A stretch of DNA of 64,000 nucleotides from Leptasterias polaris (Eukaryota; Echinodermata; Asteroidea; Forcipulatida; Asteriidae): the NCBI GenBank assembly GCA_037783415.1, contig JAZGTN010000121.1, forward strand, positions 124,001-188,000, read 5' to 3'. Shown here one piece after another: positions 48,930-61,700 of this stretch (positions are counted from its first letter, which is position 1; each line of letters starts with the position of its first letter). The position numbers and the translations under genes were made by a program. The notes below the pieces were generated by a model that saw only the letters and a program-made list of their open reading frames with translations, was not told the origin of the DNA and made no database searches.

Positions 48930-49570
48930 TGTCTAACTTATTTAATTCCCAATCATATTATAACAAAAAATCATTGAGATCAGCCAACAAATGTCCAGGT
49001 TCTTGGGCTTTGTTTCCTCAGTGTGATTTGTAAACTCAAATACTTTTTAAATAATTTGGAAGCTGAACAAGGATATTGACAAAATAGGGAGATTGCCAAC
49101 ATAGATAGGGCTAGATAGCTCAGTTGGTAAGGCACCGGCACGTTAAACCGGAGGTCTTTCGTTCAAATCCCGCTCTAGTCAATTTTTCCTTGCTCTACCC
49201 AAAATTAATTTTAAAACTGTGCCCAGTCAGTTTCCCTTGATATTTCAAATACTTTTGTTTACACACCCACATTGGTCCATAGGTGTTTGGCCTTTCGGAT
49301 CTTTCCACTCCAATTTAAAGAGATTGCATAATAGCAAACTTATTTCATTTTACCATCGTTGGAAAGATCTGATTTTTCTCTTTCCACTGATGGTAGGTTG
49401 GTAATGGAGGGTGAACATTAACAAAACTACAGCTTTATAACAATTGGCCTGTGTGCTCAGGCTTGAGTGCTTTTTTGTGTGGAATATTGGTTTACTAAGG
49501 TCACCTATGGTGAGGACAAGGAGGTATGAGTACAGTCAACTAAAATTGTCTATCGTAAGGAAAGGGTTAA
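48930..49570. mobile_element. Diverged relative of the CCCTTTCAGCCCC MITE, interrupted by a retroposon
   Basis: Matches 41335-41743 in order: CAAAAAATCATTGAGATCAGCC, TTCTTGGGCTTTG, CCATAGGTGTTTGGCCTTTC, GATGGTAGG, AAAACTACAGCTTTATAAC, and a final AAAGGGTTAA at 49560-49569. Its left terminal repeat is not recognisable. It is split by the element at 49048-49244. Confidence 0.75.
49048..49244 (+). mobile_element. Retroposon with a central tRNA-like sequence and 12-bp target duplication
   Basis: TCAAATACTTTT at 49036-49047 is repeated at 49245-49256, marking the insertion exactly. The 197-bp insert has a ~61-base leader, a 72-base tRNA-like body (49109-49180) and a ~64-base trailer. In the body, GGCTAGA pairs with TCTAGTC over 7 bp and a 4-5-bp anticodon stem frames ACGTTAA, but the T stem is not paired, so it is unlikely to be a working tRNA. 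Unlike ordinary SINEs, the tRNA part is not at the 5' end. Confidence 0.8.
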
Positions 49571-49663
49571 CTGTTGAACTGCCCTTTGTCTGTAGTACAC
49601 AAAAACTGTAATACCTTGAGAGATAATACACATTATACACATGCACCACCACACACACTAACA

Positions 49664-49756
49664 TCAAACAATGTCTTTGGTGCCTTTGCTATTAACAGAG
49701 TGTTCGAAACTGTCTTGCCCGATGGCATTGTAATTGGAGTCATCTGAATCCTCCAT
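49664..49756 (-). CDS. Gene B last coding exon
   Basis: Thirty residues and TGA at 49664-49666. Encodes an acidic, serine-rich tail with YNAI and no dileucine, unlike the 16-residue end of gene A. The acceptor CAAACAG at 49757 follows a TTTCTCTTTTTTTC tract. Confidence 0.85.
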   Translation of the reverse strand: MEDSDDSNYNAIGQDSFEHSVNSKGTKDIV

Positions 49757-52700
49757 CTGTTTGAAAAAAAGAGAAAAGGAGAAAGGGAAGAAAAAAAAGA
49801 AAACATTTGTGAACAAATAAAACTTGTATACTGGTGGTTGATCCATCTAGTAACTGTCAATCAATATTATTGTTTCATTCAAGTAAATATGAGGAGTTAC
49901 TTTTTTATTGGAGCGTTAGTTTTTGTTATACCGCTATTATACTAAAGTTATTTTCTCTCCGCCGAGGATGCGTGGTGGCTGGCGCCCTTTGAAGTTTTGT
50001 GACACCCTCCCACGCTCCTCATCACCTGCACAATCTTGACCAGGAAAGGATGACAAAATTTCTATGTAGTTTTAAACCTGTTATTTAATCATTATAATGC
50101 AACAATATAAACTCATGCTTAAATGTTCAACATATCCGCAGATTCATAATGTGTTGTAGATTTTAGGAATTCCATTGCCTGAAAAGTGTAAAAATCTACA
50201 CAATAACTCTGCCTTTTGAAAAGTGGTCCATCACGAACAAATTATGAAGCCATTGTCTTTTGTATTTATTTTTTTCTGTTATTGGGGCGAGGGTTGAACT
50301 TTAAGGTACTTACAATACTTTTGTTGCTCCGTCTTGTTAACTTGCAGAGCCCAACTATAACAAATCCTACAATGATAGATGCACCAATACATATAGAAAA
50401 ATACTGTAGAAGACTTGATATGATTCCAGTCAATTTGATTCCGTTGTTGTAGTAACCGATCACCTCTTCATTGGCAGTTACATCCTGCAGAGACCAGAGT
50501 TACAAATAGAGTCATTAATTGGACAATTTTTAGAAGCCTTCGATTAACTACTACTACTACTAATAATAACAAAGAGTAAAATGCATTTAATCGGATTTTG
50601 AAAATTGTATCAACATGCCTTACACTATTACTACCTCTCTGTTCATTAAACCTTAACATTCCTGAACCATTTCAGATAAATTGGAGATAAATTGCAGCAC
50701 TGGTTGCTAATCTTGTGGCGTATCGTGGCTGAGCAGTAAGTGCACCGGACTCAAGTTCTGGTGTTTCATATCAGCAGAGTATGGGCTTGGGTCACAGTCT
50801 TAAAACTTGTGTTCTTCAGCAACGCACTATAATCATTATGGCTGTAGGCCGGTATGCCCCATGTGTTGTGTAATGCATATAAAAACCCAGTAACACTTCG
50901 CTTTTAGAGAAGCCCAAGTTTTTTGGCAGTGGCTGTTGAATAAGCCATGTCACTTTGGGATTTGAGGCATTGCATCGTGAGGTATCAATGTATATTTGGT
51001 TTGCGGTAACACCATGTGTATACCTACTTGCTGTGTAGATTATGTTCTTTTGAAAACATGTCTTGCTATTTATTTTAATACTGTCGCGGAGTAGATTTTT
51101 CGGAATTTGGGAGACTTCTCAGTTCTGAAAAGAACTGCCTTGCTTATTCACTACTTCTACCTGGGCGAAAGGTAGAAAATTGGCCGGGACTACTACTTTC
51201 GCTTAGTGGAAACTTGTCGTTATTAACTTCACTGCTGCAGAGTGAGTTCTTAATTGGTCTCACACCATCTTAAAAACCCTTACATGGTGCTACGAAAATG
51301 GGTCTCATCTTAAAAAATAGTAATAGGGCACTTTGAGACGTCCATAGATAACGCGCTACATACAAACTATTTATTAATATTAATCAATCACATCAATATT
51401 TTGTACTTGCAGGTACCGGTAATACACATTTATTCCTTGGTAATGAGAAGCAACTATAGACTACCATTATCTTTAATGCTGCCATCGTATTTAGTCTTGC
51501 TCCCTGAGTGAAATAGCATTACAGAGTACTAATTCTTGTTCTACTAGAAAGGTACCAGACTATTTTGCTCTTCCAGCCTCGGTTTGGTTCAGATTGATTT
51601 GAGTGGTAGGAAAAACAAGATGGCAAAACAAGTATCAAGACCAGGATTCAAACAAAACCTGACAGCTCAGCCATCAGAACTTGAGTACAATGCTCTACAC
51701 CGCATGACACGTTACAACTTATAATCCAATGTAAGTGTTAAAAGTAGCTCATTAACAGTAGTTATTTTGGTCGAAATTATCGCAGCTAGTATCCATAAGA
51801 CTGCATCAAAATATTTGACTAAATATTATTTTGCCTTTGGAAGCTTCACATAAAAGACATCTTCACATTCTTTTTTCCAAGCTTACAATCAGTTGAATCT
51901 ATTCCTGATCGAGACGTAAATCTAATGGCGTCGCTAGTTTCAAGCACAGTACATGTACAAATTTGCACTTCCTGCATGTTCACCACTGAAAACGTTACCT
52001 CCCTCCTCACACTCACAGCCCCTCCCCCATTGCTTCCATGTGAATAATGCAAACCCATAATAATGCTCTCTCCTATGTGTAAACCAATTGTGCAAGGTGG
52101 AAGAACATGACATGTTTATGTTTACGCTGTGCACCTAAGCTAGCTGGCTAGCGCCCTCTGTTGGCAAAGCGTGAATCATTAAACCTTGAAGGATGAGGAA
52201 GCATGATAACACATTCAATTTGTAAACATCGATTGGGATTCATCTTTTAGAATGACTTTGATAGAGATTTGGTTAGTTGATCTCGTCCTAGGCGCAATTT
52301 CATAGAAGTGCTTAAGCACAAAAAGTACCTAAGCACAACAAATTTATGCTTACCAGGGCCCAATTTCATGGCTCTGCTTACCGTAAGCAAAGAATCGGCG
52401 CTTACGGAAGCGGGGAATTCCACGCTTACGTCAAGCGTATTTCACGGGTTAGCAGGGAATTTTTGCTTGTGCGCGTGCGTAGTCTACGTTACTAGGCATT
52501 CTATGCTTACACAGCTAGCACAGAATTTCGGCGCTTGCTCGGTAAGCTGAGAATGGTGATCGCAAGCGCCGAATACGGCGGTAAGCAGAGCCATGAAATT
52601 GGGCCCTGAATATCATGTCTCATGTACCATCTGTGACTGTTCCTGCTTATTTTTGCTTAGCAGAAATTTTTTAAGCAGTATTTTTAGCTTAAGCAGCTCC

Positions 52701-55700
52701 ATGAAATTGGGCCCCTGTCAGACGTGTAAATAAAGCAGTCTGTGATCTCAAGTTAAATCTCTGCCTGTTGGGTGATTAATATCGTCTAAACCCAAGACAA
52801 TAGACTTTTCTATTGTTTACAAACAAACGGCATTGGTTGGCATGGACAGTCGAATGTTAGCAAAACATTCAATCTTGTTAACAGATGTTGTGACCAAATT
52901 CAACAATTCTGCAAACTTTCAGTTAAGAAAAATACATCCCATGATTGGTTGCTTTGTTTCCAACAAACCAAGATTGGTTGCTTTGTTTCCAACAAATTCA
53001 ACACTATTTTTGAATATTTGTGTAACATTGTTACAAGTAATAGCTATCTGTTTTTGCTTTGCATTTCTGGCTTCCCATAGTTTTGCAACCTTGGTTGGCA
53101 AAACTCAGACTGTGGCGTTGCAATAGAAATAATAATAATAATAATAATTAATAATAATTTGGGAGGCTAATCATCCTTACTCGCAGCTAAGAGCTGAATT
53201 GCGAAGGACGCGGCTACAACGTGTTCGAGAAGCAGGCATGCAAGGGCGCCTTTGGCAGCCAGCCACATCAACCCATTATGACCACGGAGCACAGCCAGAG
53301 ATCGAAAGTGTTTGATTTTTCCCGAGGGAGGAAAACCGGATGGTCTGGAAAACCCTCGTGGCACAGCAGAGAACCAACGCACAACTCAACTCACATATGG
53401 CCCTGGCCGGGTATCGAACCAGGGTCACCTTGGTGAGAGGCGAGCGCTTTACGCACAAGCCAACCATGCCCCCGAAAGGTCTATACATAATCATGTTGCC
53501 CCACAGAGGTAACCATCATTACAAATTACAATAAATATATAGAACACCCAAATAACCCACCTCCTCAAACCAAAATCCTGGCATGAACCTTGTGTTGACA
53601 TTTCCTGTTTGCCTGCAGAAAACAAAATAAAACCATAAGTACAAATGTCAGATGAATTGTTGCTACAGCCTGAATAGGTGTTTGACTGCAATCACAGGTT
53701 GAACCAGGGGGTGTGGGGGTGCAGTGATGTGGGTGTGGGTGCCACCCCCCCCCCCTTTCATAAAAAAATAAGTATATGTTTGCCTCTGTGTTTTTAAGGA
53801 AATAATCCGTGTTATATACAGATTTTGGGGGCTTTCCTTGGCTTCGTAATAAGTTTATTTTGTTTTATGTCGACCAACACGTCCCTGGAGACCCCCACCC
53901 TCGGGAGCGCCCGGACATCACGGTCATCGAGGGGAATAAAATCACCATCATCGATGTATGCTGCCCTTTCGATAACGACCGTGATGCTTTGAAGACCGCC
54001 GCTGCAGCCAAAGTCACCAAGTATGCTGACCTCAAGCAAGCTTTGGCAGCCGACGGGAAGGATGTCGAGGTGTTCGGATTTGCTGTTGGCTCTCTCGGTC
54101 CATGGCACCAAGGCAACGAGAGAGCCCTCGGACGCCTCGGCATCTCCAGGCGCTACCTCCCCTTGATGAGACGACTGCTCTGCATTGACGCCATCAAGGG
54201 CTCCAGGGACACCTATATCGAACACGTCAGCGGCCATCGCCAATGTGGTTTATTATTTGATAAGTTTATTTTGTATGTATCACTTTGTACTTTTTGTTTA
54301 TATAAATAAGGAAATAAAAAAATGCAATGAATGAACCCTGCGGGACGTGGCCTGACTCAAGGAGTAACTGGCACAGAGTAAAATGTAATCTTTCTTTTGC
54401 ATGCTGTGATATCATAAATAAAACAATAAACAAATTGTTAAAGTGACAATAAAGGTAAATAGTTAACAAATAATAATATTACAACTGCTGCATTACTGAT
54501 GGTTTATTGGATTAGAGACTTCTCAGCCACAAATGGCACGACTAATTTAAAGTTATTATACAGTATTGGTAAGGATAAAAAACATTGTTTAATTTTAGTT
54601 TTACTGATTATTAAGTTTCATACTAAAACCATTTTTTTTTTTCCTGTGAAATATTTCCCTTTAAAATGAAGTAATAATCGAGAAAACTGTATCTGAAAAC
54701 CTAAAAAACCCAAAACAGCTGTTTTTGGTTGCTACAACCCTCCTGCATGTGTTCACATGTTGAAAATGTGTGCACTACCATTTTTCACAATTTTCTCTTG
54801 ACTCACACAACGGACTAAGCCCAAATTTTCAAAGGTTTGTTATTTCATGTATATGGTTGATCAAACAAAACACGCGCACTGTCTACGATTTTTTTCTGTT
54901 TAATACCTTTAAGATAAGCTTAAACTACATATATTTAGTTTAACCCTCTTTTGCGCCATGTAGAAACTGAAATAACCCCAGCGTGAGGTGTGAATGAAAA
55001 CTCACTACTTACGGTATATCACTATCTGCCTGAATGTACTGGTTAATCTGCAATCTCATGCGTAGCTTAAAAGGCATTCCTAGAATCTGTGAATAAACAA
55101 AATAATCAGACGTACAATTACTTATCAATAGTTTTTTTTTTTTTTTTTTATCTGCTTTTAACCCAAACCGAGGCAGGATGGGCAAAACAAGTTATTATTA
55201 TCATCATTATTAATATTACTATTTTTATATATTTCTGGTAATGAAACCAACGATGCCTGTTAAGTGAACTTACTTAACAATTACCATCTTTATAACAAGT
55301 AGGCTTTTGGAGAAAAAACCCCACACAATTTCAGGACTTGAATTTGGAGGTAAAATTCACAAGACCGCAGGGCTTGTAGCTCGGAATTTTTACTGGACCG
55401 GAATTTTTGTCACAAGACCAGATTCAAAATGACAACACTGTTGTAGTTGTTATTTTGAGAAGCAAAGATTGACTGCATTTGTCTGATGGGCTTCAAGTAG
55501 ACTTTGGGACTCAACATAATTGAAAGATATTTATCAGACTCAAAATCTAGTTGAGCATAATTTTTTGTTAATGAAGATTGAAAATCATAAGACTGCCGGA
55601 CTTGTCTAGTTGTGAGTATACTGGCCTGACACTAAAATCACTGGCCTCGGGACTGCGGTCCAGTGTAAAATTCGAGCCCTGAATTTCTCCTCAGGCTCAT

Positions 55701-58700
55701 TACCAAAGTAAGACCATTATCAGATATATTATAATAATAATAACTATTTTTTATTGAGCGCCTTATCTACATGCGTCTCATAGCGCTTATAATTATCAAT
55801 TTCCAGATAGGTTTTTGAAGTTTTTGAATTATGAGACTCCATTTATATAACACCTTGTAAGGGTTTACAAAGTGCTGTGGCTCATTCAGCAGCCACTGCC
55901 AGAAACACCGGGGCAAACCCCTTCTCTAATATTGATACATGTAAGTATAACTGGGTTCTTTTAGGTGCATTAACCAACACACGGGACCAACAGCTTTTTG
56001 CCACAAAGCAACAATGGTTAAGTGTCTTGCTTAAGGAGTAAGGACACAAGTGTCACGACCGGGACTCGAAACCACCATCTGCTGATCAGAAACACCAGAG
56101 CTTGAGTCCTGTGCGCTCTGCCACGACACGACCTGTCAAAATGTCGCGTTTTGAACGACAGATGAATAAAACCACCATTGATAGCAGGTTTTTTTTAATA
56201 CTACTTACAGGTTCTATGGAAAAATAATTTCTGTGTTTATCAGCATTAGGTTTTAGGCCCCCCACCAGGAGACAGGGATCGCCATCAAAGAAATGCGGAT
56301 TCGACAGAGCAATTGGTGTTCCTGAAAAAACAATAAAATAATAATAATGAAATCATTTTATTTACATTCATTTCTAATTCAAAAATCACATTGTGACTGA
56401 CTTGGAAAGACACAGAGTGCAAAAAAGTAACTGAGTAGGAGAACAAAAAAGAAGGACAATTTGTTTCCATGGGGCAGCATGTTGCATCCCCCCATCTTAT
56501 CACTAATCACATAACAATTTTCTGCTAAGGAATAATAAGCGGAAAACCAGACACATACAGGTTTGAATATAATATTTCAAAAAACAATGAGCTAAGCAAA
56601 AAATGGACAGAGTACCAGTTGCATCAACTTACACTTGATGATATTTTGGCTGGTAATGTATTTTGGCTAAGCAACTTGTTTGTGTGCTTATACTCTCTTT
56701 ATGAAATTGAGCCCAATATATATGACATATTATTTTGGCTGGTGACTTTTTCCTGCTAAGTATAAATGTTTTGTGTTTATCTAATTCTTTTTCGGGAACA
56801 CTGGGATTAGATGTTAATATCCTTTGCCAATTGTTCATTTATTTATCCACCAGTCTTTAATGTTGTTATGTGTACAAGAAAGCTTTAGGAAATTGGGCCA
56901 ATGTTTTTCTGTCTGTGAAGGACAAACTGTAAAGACTTTAACCTCTTTATCTTTTGGGGGCAACAGCTGTGTCCCCCTTGGGTGTTCCCCAAGGGTCCGT
57001 TTTGAGTACCCAAGGTTTGTTCACCTTATTTGTGAATGACATAGCTGTTTTGTCCAGGAGTGGTCGTTTGTTTTTCACTGATTTTTTTAAAAATCGGATT
57101 AACAGTAGCTATTTTTCTCAACCAATAACTTAATCAAATACCCTTATCAAATTACTTTATTGCATCAATGACTTCCCCGCATCGCACGATACTATCAACA
57201 GAGATTTCATCATGACTGCAACAAGTAAATTTAATCTTACCATATCTACAGGGATCGATTCTCATGAGTCCTGAGGGCACGGTATCCTTTTCATTAACCT
57301 CGAAACCCTTATTCTTTGGGTATGTACTGCTGTTCTGGTAGGCAAAGGCAGGTACGCCAAACATTTTCAAGGGAATTCCTTCCAGAGTATCATCTTGCAC
57401 AAAAGTGTAGGGCATGGACCTGTAGATCAAAGGCAGAAAAAACCTTAAAAGGACCAGAAGGTGATTATTGTTGTCTATCCATGTCCTTTTATTAAAAACA
57501 TTATATAAACAACTTTATCAATTATGGATTTAAAAGATCTTAAAGGGAAAGTATACGTTGGTAATCACTCTTAAAATCAATGCCAATTACAACTTAGTTA
57601 GAAGTACAGCAGCTTTGGATAGTATAAAGCATTTTGAGAATCAATTCACTTCAAAGTAATGTGGTTATGGAAAAAGAATCAGGTTTTATGCCCCCAAATT
57701 TGAAATTTCTCAGTGTATTCCTCTTAGGGATTATTCTTCCTGCGTGGAAATATTTACTGCGGTTTTTATTCGGTGATATCTCAAAAACGCAACCACCTTT
57801 TGAAGTGAAGTTTTCACATATTAGTTTTAGTGTATATACCTACATTTATATAGGATTAAAACAAACAAACAAACAACCCAACAACCCAACAAACAAACAA
57901 ACAAACAACCCAACAAACGGTTCCAAAAACCAAAGGTATACTTTGCCTTTTATACACTTATCTCTTTACGCTGAGCCAGATTCTTTCGATAAATGCAATG
58001 TTGAGTAAAATCAACAAGATTTACCATGTATGGGGGTGTATGGCGATTTTTACATGAATGGTCCCTAATGGGTTAAACAAATACTCTGGGTTGAACAAAC
58101 TGTAACCTTTCATTTTCTTCAATCATGGGCTGGTCTCTCAAACAACATGCAACAATCTAAAAATAAATGAAGTGTAGACTCCCATTTGGGAATACAATTG
58201 TCTCTAAAATGATTTGAACCAATGTCACCGATTAAAAAGACAATTTGTCTTACTGTATCTCAAACCAAAGCGAAAGATAACTCTGAGGACAGCAGGAAGG
58301 GCATTGGTTCATGCCCCTGCTTGATTTGGAGGGCAGCATGAGGGTTCAACAAAAGTGGGCTTGCAGGGAAGTGGAAACAAAAATAACATGGTAAGTAATA
58401 ACAACTATTCTCATGTGTTGTTGCAGTTGTATCCAACCAAACCTATTACAAATCCACCTGGCTGTTGAGCAATCCATTTGTAAATTGTAGTAATCTGTTC
58501 GAATGGTTTAGTAATCCATTCGAACGGTTCAGCTTGTTTGCACAGCTTTGTAATCCAATTAATACAAAAAGCCAACCTCCAGAATAAGTCAAACTGATTT
58601 TTAGATCATGACCAGATGCGCCATATGTTTAAATGTGATCATTACATGTATCTCCGCCCCTCAAACTTTGCATTCTTTACATAACTACATCCTGTTTCCC

Positions 58701-61700
58701 GTCCTTTGTTTAAACTAATAGAAACTCACCTGCAGAGATCAGGATGGAACAAATTTAAGGTCTCGTCTTCTTTAATTCCCATATGATACATCATGCCATC
58801 TGTAATAAATAATTATACAGTTATTAAACCCTAGTATTAACCATAGAGACTTCCCTGTGAATGTGATATGCGCTATACAAGAATGGTTCATTATTATTTG
58901 TATAACTAAGTACAGAGTTTGCCAACGAATTTATCAACTGCAGGTGTGCACTTAAATGCATGGTCAAACATTGATAAAAGCATTGTTCTTCAATAACTTT
59001 CAAAGAGTTCAAGAGGGTAGATCGAGGTTGATATTGTGTTTGAAAAAAAGCCTTCTGAGCACCACCGCAGGTCAGGGCTGTATACTCCCCAGGGAGCTGA
59101 GAAAGATTAAAAGGAATGTTATTGGCCCAATGACCAGGACACTAATGTAAAGCGCATGGAGATGTCATTGTAAAAAGCGCTATATAAAAACTAAGTATTA
59201 TTATTATTATTATTATGTTCAGTTTTCACAAGAATTACTCCTTCTTAAACATACATGTACCAGTATATTCAAACTGACATATTTGAAGTATGGGGAAGCA
59301 AGGAATGGGTGTGCTTACTTAGAAGAAGGAAAAAACATTCCACGAAACATTACATTTTTTCCCCTTATAAATGTATACTGTTTCTGTCGTTGCAGCTAGA
59401 ACAGAAACAACCTGTTTGTTGCAACCGGCAGGGACATTCTATGAACAGTGTTTATTTGTCGAACTATTGGGGCTCGCTTTGGCACAGGCGCCATCTGCAT
59501 AAAATGTGACAATGACTTGGATGCAATTGTTATGCAGCTTTAATCTGTGCGCTCCAATGAGCCAAGGGTCCACACGCTTTTCTACGATGCTGTCCCTAGG
59601 AAATTCTACTTTTTTTGTAGAAGGATTTTTGTGTAGCAGGATTTTATTATATTTTTTTTTTAAAAGGATAGTTTTATTGCAAATGTCTTCATTTATATAG
59701 GATTAATATAATAGAACGGTTCCAAAAGCCAAAGGTATACTTTGCCTTTAAGCAAATTTTCTGCTATAGTTAGCACAAACATTTGCTTACTGGCCCCTGG
59801 CAAGGTTTAGGAAAAACATTGTTGATAGGGATTTGTGCAATATCCTGAGTGTTCTCATGCAGGTCTGGATGACCTTGAGGGTCTTGCTAATTTGTATAGT
59901 GATACTTTAAGTGCCATTGTTGATTGTATAAATGCTGCAGTTATCAATAAAACATGTACCATTTGCCCACAGGTACCTTGGCTTAATGACAACATTAAAA
60001 AGGCTAAGTGTGAGAGAAGAAACCTTGAAAGAAAATGGCACCAGACTATGTCACAAAAGGATTTAGATTTGTTCAAATTGAAGAAAAATAATGTCACCAT
60101 TTTATTGAAAACTGCTCGTCAGGATTACTTTGCTAGATTTGTATACAAGACAATAGTACAACCTTGCGAGTTTTAAAGCAGCAGGTTCTCTTATTCGCAA
60201 TAATTTGTCTTTGTTACCTCATCATATTGACAATTTACAGCTCGCAAAATGGGTGACTTTTTTGTCCAGAAAATGTTTCTTGTATAAGGTTTAAATTTAG
60301 TAGGGTGCATTGCTCACTCAAAAGTACACACCTACTTCCTCATCATAGAGATTTTAAAGGCAAAGTATACCTTTAGTTTTTGGAACCGTTTGAGATTGTT
60401 TTAATCCTTTATTAATTTAGATATACATGTATACAAATAAAACTAACCTGTGAAAAATTCACTCCAAAAGGTGGTTGTGTTTCGGAGACGTCGCCACAAA
60501 ACCTAAACGAATATGTCCCGCAGGAAGAATAATCCCTAAAGGAATACACAACCTGAGAAACATTTCTGACCGAAAAGTTTCTCAAATTCAAATTTTGGGG
60601 CATAAAACCTGATAACCACATTACTTCGAAGTGAAATGATTCTCAAAATGCTTTATACAATCGAAAGCTGCTGTACTTCTAACCCATGAGTAAGTATTTA
60701 TTACCATTAATTTTTGGAGTGATTACCAAACGTATACATTCCCTTTAAGCAAACTGTCAGACAGCTGTCTTTAAAAAAATACAAATGTGTGTCTGGTTCT
60801 AGTATTAAGAAACTTATGTACCCATCCATCTCACTTAATGTTTAGACATTCTATCACCATTCAGTACAAGGTTGGTTAACCTTTCCTTAAAAACGGGACA
60901 TTTTCGTCTGTGCAGAGGTCAGCAGTTGTTGCCTCTTGCATGTCTGGTAAAAACGCAAGCTCTTATCAAGGCTAGTAGGGTGGAGAATTTGATGCCAATA
61001 TGTCAATAATGAAAACTCATGCTTCTAAAGTGTATGGCACATAGTTCTATTATTTGCATAACATCAGATGGATTGAAAAATATTTGTTGAAAGATTGTAT
61101 TTTGGAGTCATGAATTTTTCTCAAGTGGACTGGATTACTGTAACAGTTTGTTTTATGGCTTATCTAACACAAAGATTAAACGACTCCATTTGGTGCCCAA
61201 CTTGTCTGTAATGCATTCAATTTTTAATTGTCACATCACACCGCTATTTATGGATTTACATTGGCTCCCTGTTAGTGTTTGATTTAGAACTGAATAAAAA
61301 AACTTATTAATTGCTAACAATAGTCCAGCACCAGGTATTTAAAACAGCTTGTTCCTGTCAAGTCAAGTCTCATTACTGCCTTCGCAGTTCTGGTGACAAT
61401 ATTTTTCTCAACCACCCTGATGGTTGTGGTCATGGCTGCTCTTGGGGATCGAGCCTTAGAGTATAGTGCCCCACTCGTCTGGAACAAACTTCCTCTTCAT
61501 GTTAGGAATGCTGCCAGCTTTGGTGTTTTCAACCCTTTAGAGACCATATCCACCGCAGCAGGCGGCATGTATCAAAATGCCCATAGAGGGCGCAAACTGC
61601 CACAAGATTTGACCTACTTTCGCTCAAACAAGAGAGTTAAAAAAAAGGTATCGGACTGAATTGACATTTTCCAAATGTTTCCCATGTTAACATGTACATG

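Noticed and set aside
49109..49180. Functional tRNA gene (anticodon GTT by position)
   Set aside because: The acceptor stem is good, but the T stem does not pair, position 33 is C rather than T, and the sequence sits in a retroposon with a target duplication.
53809..54309. Host gene of 166 codons
   Set aside because: The motifs are those of the R2-type endonuclease, and the coding part lies between 15-bp direct repeats, so it is a transposon fragment. Co-option is kept as a remote possibility in the findings.
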